Of a stretch of DNA of 24,158 bases, positions 8,425 through 13,680 are shown one piece after another. Position 1 is the stretch's first letter. Each line of letters begins with the position of its first letter. A model generated the notes under the pieces. That model did not search any database and had not been told where the DNA came from. It saw only the letters and a list, made by a program, of their open reading frames with translations. Origin of the DNA: an uncultured Bacteroidales bacterium (GTDB lineage Bacteria > Bacteroidota > Bacteroidia > Bacteroidales > Bacteroidaceae); assembly GCA_945837185.1 (NCBI GenBank), contig CAMAMZ010000007.1, positions 1 through 24,158 on the forward strand, in the 5' to 3' direction. Position numbers and translations under genes: made by a program.

Positions 8425-8471
8425 GCGCTACACCATGCACCTTAACTGTACGCATCCATGGTTAGCTGCGC
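8425..8471 (-). other. Nested inverted repeat between the PASTA gene and the pseudouridine synthase gene
   Basis: CCATG (8433-8437) can pair with CATGG (8457-8461), inside GCGC (8425-8428) paired with GCGC (8468-8471). Both stems are short. There is no T-tract, so I do not call it a terminator. It could be a leader hairpin or chance. Confidence 0.25.
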
Positions 8472-8491
8472 CTCTCTCTATATATAATATA

Positions 8492-9178
8492 TTAAGGTGT
8501 AACGGGCGGTTGTCCCGTGGCAGGCTCCGTTGCCGGAGGCACGCTGACTTCTTCAAACTCATCAACCTCTCCCATTTCCTCTTCCTCAAAAAGGTCGATA
8601 ACACTAATATCATCCGTTTCATCACGCATGCCATCGCCAACTTGAATCACCAGACGTGCATCGATGGGAATCTTATCGCCAGCCACAACATTGCGACCAT
8701 TCACCGTAATGCCATACACCCAGTCTTTCTCACCGTTTACACGTTGCGGCTGTGCCAATCGAAATCCCATGGCCGACAGCTTGGCCATAGCCTCTCGCAA
8801 AGAGCTATTATCAATAAGGTCTGGCAAAGTGATGGTAGGCGTGTGCGGAGAGTTGATGGTTATATATACCACCCTTCCGGCCTTGACACGTTCTCCCGAC
8901 TCTGGCGAGATGCTCAACACACAATCCGGAGGAAGCGTCTTGACATACCCCGTATCGTTGACCACCGCCCTCAGTTTAGCGTCTGCCAAGATACGTTCAG
9001 CATCGGCAAAGAGTTTGTTGCGCACATCCGGCACCACAATTGCTTCTCCATGATGCGTATACACATCCAAGCAGTATTTCACAGCTATGCAGAGCAGTAC
9101 ACCCACCACGGCCATAGCTGCCAAATTGCCCCAAAGGTAACGGCTTTTGAACTTATTTACAAATTCTGACGGCTTCAT
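8492..9178 (-). CDS. PASTA-domain membrane protein
   Basis: I start at the methionine at 9178 (MKPSEFVNKF), because the 33 upstream codons overlap the likely promoter and do not look like protein. The 228-residue product has a short cytoplasmic start, one transmembrane helix (about 18-38) and then two extracytoplasmic PASTA domains. The first spans about 47-112 (VVPDVRNKLFADAERIL, then PESGERVKAGRVVYITI) and the second about 115-182 (LPDLIDNSSLREAMAKL, then VVAGDKIPIDARLVIQV). An acidic, proline-rich tail follows (EEEE and PPATEPATGQPP). PASTA domains bind peptidoglycan or beta-lactams in kinases and penicillin-binding proteins; this protein has neither a kinase nor a transpeptidase domain. 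As first gene of a cluster with ddl, a cell-wall role is a fair inference. Confidence 0.88.
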   Translation of the reverse strand: MKPSEFVNKFKSRYLWGNLAAMAVVGVLLCIAVKYCLDVYTHHGEAIVVPDVRNKLFADAERILADAKLRAVVNDTGYVKTLPPDCVLSISPESGERVKAGRVVYITINSPHTPTITLPDLIDNSSLREAMAKLSAMGFRLAQPQRVNGEKDWVYGITVNGRNVVAGDKIPIDARLVIQVGDGMRDETDDISVIDLFEEEEMGEVDEFEEVSVPPATEPATGQPPVTP

Positions 9179-9194
9179 CCTATGATTTTTGCCA

Positions 9195-9202
9195 CAAATG
9201 TA
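9195..9202 (-). promoter_or_regulatory. -7 box for the PASTA-rluD-ddl cluster
   Basis: The minus strand reads TACATTTG, a full match to TAnnTTTG, 16 bases upstream of the chosen start at 9178. A -33 TTG is not obvious. The closeness to the ATG supports that start over the longer frame beginning at 9277. Confidence 0.55.
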
Positions 9203-9256
9203 CACAAAAACATTGAGATTACGGAGTTGCTTAGAGGAAAATATTAAACCGTTCAG

Positions 9257-9292
9257 AAAAAAAAGCGCCCATCCCATAAGGACAGCGCTTTT
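9257..9292 (-). terminator. Intrinsic terminator after rpmH
   Basis: On the minus strand AAAAGCGC (complement of 9285-9292) pairs with GCGCTTTT (complement of 9261-9268) across a 16-base loop, and the T-run continues to 9257. It lies about 65 bases after the L34 stop and separates rpmH from the PASTA cluster. Confidence 0.75.
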
Positions 9293-9356
9293 CTAAAAAC
9301 AAAAGAAGCAAGGCTCCCACCCCACTTCTCTGTCATTCATTCTTGTCAGACAAGAT

Positions 9357-9512
9357 TTACTTGCCGTGGTTCTCATCAGATACAGTGAGCTTCTTGCGGC
9401 CATGAGCACGACGAGAAGCCAGTACGCGACGACCATTCTTGGTTGCCATTCTCTGACGGAAACCATGCTTGTTCACACGACGACGGTTGTGTGGCTGAAA
9501 TGTTCTCTTCAT
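9357..9512 (-). CDS. rpmH: Large ribosomal subunit protein bL34
   Basis: The 51-residue, strongly basic protein begins MKRTFQPHNRRRVNKHGFR and continues RMATKNGRRVLASRRAHGRK, a near-textbook bL34. The core of about 44 residues is followed by a short extra tail, TVSDENHGK, as in some Bacteroidetes. bL34 is a small 23S rRNA-binding protein of the large subunit. In many bacteria rpmH lies next to dnaA or rnpA; here it is divergent from efp instead. It has its own promoter about 115 bases upstream and its own terminator, so it appears to be a single-gene transcript with a long leader. Confidence 0.97.
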   Translation of the reverse strand: MKRTFQPHNRRRVNKHGFRQRMATKNGRRVLASRRAHGRKKLTVSDENHGK

Positions 9513-9627
9513 TATGCTAAAATTTTATTTGTTATTATTCAGAACCATTCGTAAAAGTGGCCATGTACACCCTTTTCTCGTCTCCTTTCTGATGGTCAAG
9601 GATTACAGTACCCATCTTTTCGGGTTG

Positions 9628-9657
9628 CAAAAGTACGCATTATTTTCGAAATAACAA
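9628..9657 (-). promoter_or_regulatory. Consensus promoter for rpmH
   Basis: The minus strand has TACTTTTG (9628-9635), matching TAnnTTTG, with TTG (9655-9657) 19 nt upstream as the -33 element. It implies an rpmH leader of about 110 nt, long for such a short gene. Confidence 0.7.
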
Positions 9658-9709
9658 AGAATAATGCTATTTTTCAGCCTCTTTTCTATGATTTTTTATA
9701 AAAATGTAG

Positions 9710-9717
9710 TAACTTTG
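9710..9717 (+). promoter_or_regulatory. -7 box for efp
   Basis: TAACTTTG followed by CACC matches TAnnTTTG exactly, 39 bases before the efp start chosen at 9757. It argues against the longer frame that would begin at 9664 and span the promoter. Confidence 0.65.
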
Positions 9718-9756
9718 CACCGTAATTTACGAACATTATCGAATAACATAAGGACA

Positions 9757-10323
9757 ATGATCAACTCACAGGAAATCAAAATTGGAACTTGCATCCGTAT
9801 GGACGGCAAGATTTGGACATGTATCGACTTCCAGCACAGGAAGCCAGGAAAAGGCAACACAGTGATGATAACAAAACTGAAGAACGTTGCAGACGGCCGC
9901 GTATTGGAGCGTACTTTCCAGATTGGATTTAAACTTGAGGATGTACGTGTAGAGCGTCGCCCTTACCAGTATCTTTATGAGGATGCCACAGGCCGTATCT
10001 TCATGAATCAGGAAACATTCGAACAGATTCCTATCCCCACACACCAGATTACGGGTGCTGAATACATGAAGGAGGGAGATGTTGTAGAAGTTGTAACCGA
10101 TACTTCCGATGGCACAATACTTTTGGCAGAAATGCCGGTTAAGACCGCTTTGAAGATTGTGCACAGCGAGCCCGGTATCAAAGGCAACACCGCAACAAAT
10201 GCCACCAAGCCTGCCACCCTCGAGTCGGGTGCTACCGTAAGAGTTCCCCTCTTCATCAACGAAGGTGAGACCATCTTGGTTGACACTCGTGACGGCAGCT
10301 ACATCAGCCGCGTCAACGACTAA
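9757..10323 (+). CDS. efp: Translation elongation factor P
   Basis: EF-P binds between the P and E sites of the ribosome and relieves stalling at consecutive prolines. I choose the ATG at 9757 (MINSQEIKIG) because it gives the normal 188 residues and lies just after a good -7 box. The three beta-barrel domains are present: the KOW-like N domain (1-65), the OB domain (about 66-128) and the C-terminal OB domain (about 130-188), which includes the EF-P signature GATVRVPLFINEGETILVDT. The loop at 28-34, RKPGKGN, carries Lys32 at the site that is modified in many bacteria. No modification enzyme gene (epmA/epmB, ymfI, earP) is in this window. A strong hairpin follows the stop. Confidence 0.96.
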   Translation: MINSQEIKIGTCIRMDGKIWTCIDFQHRKPGKGNTVMITKLKNVADGRVLERTFQIGFKLEDVRVERRPYQYLYEDATGRIFMNQETFEQIPIPTHQITGAEYMKEGDVVEVVTDTSDGTILLAEMPVKTALKIVHSEPGIKGNTATNATKPATLESGATVRVPLFINEGETILVDTRDGSYISRVND

Positions 10324-10347
10324 TCGTCAGTATGACGAAACATATAG

Positions 10348-10394
10348 CAGACCTATATCACACGCTGTCATCAGCAGGCTGAGATATAGGTCTG
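10348..10394 (+). terminator. Intrinsic terminator after efp
   Basis: CAGACCTATATC (10348-10359) pairs perfectly with GATATAGGTCTG (10383-10394) and is followed by TTTTGTAAATTT. The stem is 12 bp with a 23-base loop. It ends 26 bases before the next gene, so that gene must have its own promoter or read through. Confidence 0.8.
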
Positions 10395-10420
10395 TTTTGT
10401 AAATTTATCCCGCCCCCAAC

Positions 10421-11464
10421 ATGAAATACAGTATCATCGTTCCCGTTTTCAATCGTCCCGACGAGGTGGATGAGCTCTTGGACAGCCTTACACAACAAAC
10501 TTTCCACGATTTTGAGGTTATCATCGTGGAAGACGGTTCTACCGTTCCCTGCAAAGAGGTATGTGAGAAGTATGCACAGCAACTATCCCTCTCTTACCAT
10601 GCCAAAGCCAATTCCGGTCCGGGGCAAAGCCGTAACTATGGAGCAGAACGTGCCCACGGCACTTACCTCATCGTGCTTGACTCAGACGTGGTGCTCCCCA
10701 CAGGCTATCTGCAGGCCGTAGAGGATGAACTGCAACGCCAAGATGCCGATGCCTTTGGAGGTCCCGACTGTGCACACGATTCCTTTACCAACGTTCAAAA
10801 GGCCATTTCCTACTCCATGACCAGTTTTTTTACTACCGGAGGCATACGAGGAGGCAAAAAGAAGCTCGACAAGTTTTATCCGCGTTCCTTCAACATGGGC
10901 ATACGCAAGGAGGTATACGAACAGTTAGGTGGCTTTTCCAAGATGCGGTTTGGGGAGGATATCGACTTCTCCATCCGCATATTCAAGGCAGGTTGCGCCT
11001 GCCGTCTGTTCCCAGAGGCATGGGTATGGCACAAGCGGCGTACTGACTTCAGGAAGTTCTGGCGACAAGTATTCAATAGTGGCATCGCCCGCATCAACCT
11101 CTATAAGAAATACCCTGAGAGTTTGAAACTCGTACATCTCCTCCCCATGGTGTTCACGGTGGGCACAGGCATACTGCTGCTATGCATTTTGGCAGGCGTA
11201 GGCTTGCTGTTGGCAGGTGCTGACTTTTCGGCAGCAGGCACGCTGCTGCTTGGCATAGGTTCCTTGCCCTTGCTTTTCTACGCCCTGCTGCTGGCCGTCG
11301 ACTCTGCCCTTCAGTCTCACAACTGGCAGGTAGGCTGGCTCAGCGTTCCGGCAGCCTTCATACAGCTCACCGGCTATGGCTGCGGCTTCCTGCAGGCATG
11401 GTGGCGCCGTTGCGTGTGTGGCAAGAGCGAGTTTGCCGCCTACGAGAAAACATTCTATAAATAA
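10421..11464 (+). CDS. Membrane-anchored family-2 glycosyltransferase
   Basis: The 347-residue protein starts directly with a GT-A fold: IIVPVFNRPDEVDELL at 5-20, VEDGST at 36-41 and the nucleotide-sugar/metal motif LDSDVVLP with Asp87-Ser88-Asp89. A GEDIDFS motif at 178-184 supplies the likely catalytic base, and WVWHKRRTDF (201-210) fits GT2 enzymes that act on membrane acceptors. After about residue 238 come two or three hydrophobic stretches (about 240-265, 272-294 and 306-327). The transferase domain should therefore face the cytoplasm and be tethered at the membrane. It would pass a sugar from a nucleotide donor to a lipid or envelope acceptor; neither is identifiable. No other glycan gene is next to it, and it is boxed between two terminators, so it looks like a single-gene unit. 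Confidence 0.88.
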   Translation: MKYSIIVPVFNRPDEVDELLDSLTQQTFHDFEVIIVEDGSTVPCKEVCEKYAQQLSLSYHAKANSGPGQSRNYGAERAHGTYLIVLDSDVVLPTGYLQAVEDELQRQDADAFGGPDCAHDSFTNVQKAISYSMTSFFTTGGIRGGKKKLDKFYPRSFNMGIRKEVYEQLGGFSKMRFGEDIDFSIRIFKAGCACRLFPEAWVWHKRRTDFRKFWRQVFNSGIARINLYKKYPESLKLVHLLPMVFTVGTGILLLCILAGVGLLLAGADFSAAGTLLLGIGSLPLLFYALLLAVDSALQSHNWQVGWLSVPAAFIQLTGYGCGFLQAWWRRCVCGKSEFAAYEKTFYK

Positions 11465-11494
11465 GCAAGATAACATTTTTCTATCAGCATCGCG

Positions 11495-11525
11495 AAAAAT
11501 GCCGGCTGCACGCAGCCGGCTTTTT
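11495..11525. terminator. Strong, probably two-way, intrinsic terminator
   Basis: GCCGGCTGC (11501-11509) and GCAGCCGGC (11512-11520) form a 9-bp GC-rich inverted repeat. It is preceded by an A-run (AAAAAT) and followed by TTTTT. It closes the glycosyltransferase gene; the A-run would also allow termination from the other strand. Confidence 0.9.
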
Positions 11526-11547
11526 CCTAAACCTTAAAGATAAAAAC

Positions 11548-12237
11548 ATGACCGACAAATTAGCTATCCACCAATGGGCAGAAGAAGACCGCCCCAGAGA
11601 AAAACTGATGCGTATAGGTGCAGAAAACCTTTCCAACGCTGAATTGCTTGCCATACTCATTGGCTCCGGCTCCACCACGCAGAGTGCCGTTGACCTTATG
11701 AAAGACATTTTGAACGATTGCCACAACAATCTGAACACGTTAGGAAAGAAAACCATCAACGAACTCACCACCTACAAAGGCATGGGGCCTGCCAAGGCGA
11801 TTACCATCCTCGCTGCATGCGAATTGGGCAAACGTCGTCAGGCCACGCTTCCTGAAGACAAACCCATTCTCAATAGTGCCGAAGCCATTTACCAGCTCAT
11901 GCACCCCAAGATGCAGGATTTAGACGTAGAAGAAGCCTGGGGCATTTATATGAACCAGCGTTGCCAACTTATCAAGCTGGTACGATTAAGTCATGGCGGT
12001 ATCAGCGAGACGGCTGTCGACATTCGTCTGTTTGTGAAAGAAGCGCTGCTATGCAACGCTACCGTCGTGGCATTTAGCCACAACCATCCCAGCAACAACC
12101 TGAGGGCAAGTCGCGATGACGACCGTCTGACTGAAAAGCTGAAACAAGCTTGTTCCACCATGCGCCTGCATTTTCTCGACCATGTCATCGTTACCGATGG
12201 TGCCTATCTGAGCTATATGGAAGAAGGGAAATTATAA
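11548..12237 (+). CDS. radC: RadC-family JAMM-domain protein
   Basis: The 229-residue protein has the normal RadC plan: an N-terminal region (IHQWAEEDRPREKLMRIGAE), a helix-hairpin-helix (TTYKGMGPAKA, about 64-75) and a JAB1/MPN-like metalloprotease fold. The metal motif is complete: Glu154 in GISET, then HNHPSNNLRASRDD with His178, His180, Ser188 and Asp191. RadC was once linked to DNA repair, but that evidence did not hold, and the biochemical role is still uncertain. It follows a strong terminator, with an A-rich leader (AAAGATAAAAAC) just before the ATG. No terminator is visible right after its stop; the next + strand terminator is at 12715-12757. Confidence 0.95.
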   Translation: MTDKLAIHQWAEEDRPREKLMRIGAENLSNAELLAILIGSGSTTQSAVDLMKDILNDCHNNLNTLGKKTINELTTYKGMGPAKAITILAACELGKRRQATLPEDKPILNSAEAIYQLMHPKMQDLDVEEAWGIYMNQRCQLIKLVRLSHGGISETAVDIRLFVKEALLCNATVVAFSHNHPSNNLRASRDDDRLTEKLKQACSTMRLHFLDHVIVTDGAYLSYMEEGKL

Positions 12238-12728
12238 AGAAATATTACTACTACTGCTTTAAACACAACGTGTAATCGTTATAAAGGAAATGGTATCATA
12301 TAGAAGAAATGTTACAAACAGATTGCAAAAATACAAAATACTTACTTCGTTTTGTTTGATAATTTCGATATCATAACGGGCATTTATCTATCCCATCTCA
12401 TTTACTTTGTTCATAGAAATGAAATATATTTCTTATTTATTTTCAGCACTTTAAATAATTTAGCCACTATAAAGAGTCTACATTATAGCTACATATTCAC
12501 TACTTAATTTTGGAACGAAGAAGTTAATTTAATAATTTTGCAACAGGAGAAAAAAAGCCTCACACATTTGATGCAACAACTACTACACTTAAAAAGAGAA
12601 CTAGCGAGTTTTTAGAGGTTAATGATGTTCTCAAAAAAAGTAAACCTATTACACTAAACGAAAGGTAATGCACTACAGCGAATCCCACCATAGAGAGTGG
12701 TATTAGTGTAACAGCCGCGGGATGGCAG
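12238..12728. other. 491-base AT-rich intergenic stretch
   Basis: No protein gene is recognisable here. The first 260 bases are AT-rich with no structure I can support. From 12505 onward there are two TAATTTTG boxes, then several inverted repeats and a terminator, described separately as a candidate RNA gene. One reading frame stays open for about 45 codons (12532-12668) but has no start codon. Confidence 0.6.
12510..12540 (+). promoter_or_regulatory. Consensus promoter inside the radC-GNAT intergenic region
   Basis: TTG at 12510-12512 and TAATTTTG at 12533-12540 are separated by 20 bases, a full match to the Bacteroidetes TTG-N19-21-TAnnTTTG pattern. A second TAATTTTG lies at 12505-12512. 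No protein gene follows on this strand, so the promoter should drive a non-coding or very short transcript. Confidence 0.6.
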
Positions 12729-12757
12729 TCAGATGCTATACCCGCGGTTATTTTTTT
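12547..12757 (+). ncRNA. Candidate structured small RNA, about 210 nt
   Basis: A consensus promoter (TTG 12510, TAATTTTG 12533-12540) and a clear intrinsic terminator (12715-12757) bracket a stretch without a convincing protein gene. Three further helices can be drawn on the + strand. GAGAAC (12596-12601) pairs with GTTCTC (12627-12632). TTACACTAA (12649-12657) pairs exactly with TTAGTGTAA (12703-12711). Inside the latter, CCAC (12685-12688) pairs with GTGG (12697-12700). The 5' end is estimated from the -7 box. It does not resemble tmRNA, RNase P RNA, SRP RNA or 6S RNA as far as I can judge by eye. The last 29 bases are antisense to the 3' end of the GNAT gene. The alternative is a decayed gene or a leader with short peptides (for example 14 codons from 12571). 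Confidence 0.45.
12715..12757 (+). terminator. Intrinsic terminator overlapping the end of the GNAT gene
   Basis: CCGCGGG (12715-12721) pairs with CCCGCGG (12741-12747), extended by a G-T and an A-T pair, and TTATTTTTTT follows. Only the + strand has the T-tract. The right arm and T-run also encode the C-terminal residues (KNNRGY) of the convergent acetyltransferase. Confidence 0.8.
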
Positions 12758-13286
12758 CTATACGCAACACACTTATTGGGCGTCCTATCCCCTGATACAA
12801 GCGCACATCATAACACGTTTCGCCAGTAGGACGGAAGCCACACTTTTCCATAACACGACCCGATGCGGGATTGTCGACAAAATGACCGCTGATAAGAGAA
12901 GTTATCGTTGTATGCTGCCAAATATGTGCCAGTAGAGCCTGTAAGGCTTCTGTGCAATACCCCTTGTTCCAATATGCCTTGCCAAGCCAATACCCAACTG
13001 TGGGTTCATCGTTTTTTGCAGGAAGATTGCAATCGCACGATGGGCCGTACCCTATGGCACCTATCACTTCGTTCGATGCGCGCGATACAATGGCCCATGT
13101 AGTAGGATTGTTAAACACTGTACTGATAATCTGTCTGCTTTCTTCTTCAGAGCTATGGGGTGGCCACCCCGCATTGGTTCCCACCTCAGCATCTGAAGCC
13201 AGCTTATACAAAACAGTGGCATCTGAAACCCTCCAGGGACGTAGCAACAATCTTTCTGTTTCTAATTGAATTTTGTTATCCTTCAT
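12729..13286 (-). CDS. GNAT-family N-acetyltransferase (RimJ/RimL-like)
   Basis: The 185-residue protein has the start typical of the RimJ/RimL-like group (LETERLLLRPWRVSDA, 8-23). The acetyl-CoA motif A region is YWLGKAYWNKGYCTEALQAL, where NKGYCT replaces the classical Q/RxxGxG/A loop, as is usual in this group. HFVDNPASGRVMEKCGFRPTG then gives the asparagine and the ME(K)xGF motif of the C-terminal half. Such enzymes acetylate protein N termini or small amines; the substrate cannot be told from sequence. A -7 box lies 26 bases upstream. Its 3' end overlaps a + strand terminator, and the gene is flanked by AT-rich intergenic DNA on both sides, so it appears to be a stand-alone gene. Confidence 0.88.
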   Translation of the reverse strand: MKDNKIQLETERLLLRPWRVSDATVLYKLASDAEVGTNAGWPPHSSEEESRQIISTVFNNPTTWAIVSRASNEVIGAIGYGPSCDCNLPAKNDEPTVGYWLGKAYWNKGYCTEALQALLAHIWQHTTITSLISGHFVDNPASGRVMEKCGFRPTGETCYDVRLYQGIGRPISVLRIEKNNRGYSI

Positions 13287-13311
13287 ATCACAATCTCTTT
13301 ATTATTCATTA

Positions 13312-13319
13312 CAAATATA
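13312..13319 (-). promoter_or_regulatory. -7 box for the GNAT gene
   Basis: The minus strand reads TATATTTG, a full TAnnTTTG match, 26 bases before the ATG at 13286. No clear -33 TTG is seen at the expected distance. Confidence 0.55.
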
Positions 13320-13477
13320 CAAAAAATCGGGCATATTAGAAAGCCTTTCCCTATAATTTTATATTTCCCATAGGATATAGAGTATACGAATAGCATTTTA
13401 CATACTTTTCACACCGATAAAATAGCATATTTTCGAATCTATCTGTAAAATTATGCCTGCAAACTATATTATTGCCG

Positions 13478-13485
13478 CAAAGGTA
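13478..13485 (-). promoter_or_regulatory. Second possible -7 box upstream of the GNAT gene
   Basis: The minus strand reads TACCTTTG followed by CGGC, a full consensus match about 190 bases upstream of the GNAT start. It could be a distal promoter giving a long leader. A -33 TTG is not evident. Confidence 0.35.
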
Positions 13486-13558
13486 GCTATTAGCGTATTC
13501 CGCAGGACAGATAGCAACATGCTATGAAACATACGCCCCGTTTTACCGAAACAAGTGG

Positions 13559-13577
13559 GCTGTTTTTGAAAAACAGC
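13559..13577. repeat. Perfect 19-base palindrome
   Basis: GCTGTTTTT (13559-13567) and AAAAACAGC (13569-13577) are exact inverted repeats around one central base. It lies about 45 bases beyond the GH2 terminator, between two minus-strand genes. A regulator site or a small hairpin are both possible. Confidence 0.5.
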
Positions 13578-13611
13578 TACTGTGTTTGGACAAAACGCAC
13601 AACCCGATATA

Positions 13612-13651
13612 AAGAAAAGCCCCTATGGAGTTTGAATGAAACACCATAGGG
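13612..13651 (-). terminator. Intrinsic terminator after the GH2 gene
   Basis: On the minus strand CCCTATGG (13644-13651) pairs with CCATAGGG (13621-13628), and the stem continues inward with GTTT/AAAC after one mismatch. GGCTTTTC follows. It lies 30 bases after the GH2 stop. Confidence 0.8.
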
Positions 13652-13680
13652 ACTACACAACGCGCACAATTAGGTAATGA

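Larger units (their letters stand above)
13287..13680. other. 394-base intergenic stretch between GNAT and GH2 genes
   Basis: There is no protein gene. The stretch holds the GNAT -7 box (13312-13319), a second minus-strand TACCTTTG (13478-13485), a small hairpin ATAGC/GCTAT (13511-13525), a 19-base palindrome (13559-13577) and the GH2 terminator (13621-13651). Confidence 0.6.

Noticed and set aside
8402..9169. 255-codon + strand frame opposite the PASTA gene
   Set aside because: It is antisense to a gene with two clear PASTA domains and has no recognisable domain of its own.
9179..9277. Extended N terminus of the PASTA protein
   Set aside because: These codons cover a -7 box at 9195-9202 and part of the rpmH terminator region. 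Starting at 9178 gives a normal short cytoplasmic segment before the membrane helix.
9664..9756. Extended N terminus of elongation factor P
   Set aside because: The extra 31 codons span the -7 box TAACTTTG and lie outside the conserved EF-P length; the start at 9757 gives the normal 188 residues.
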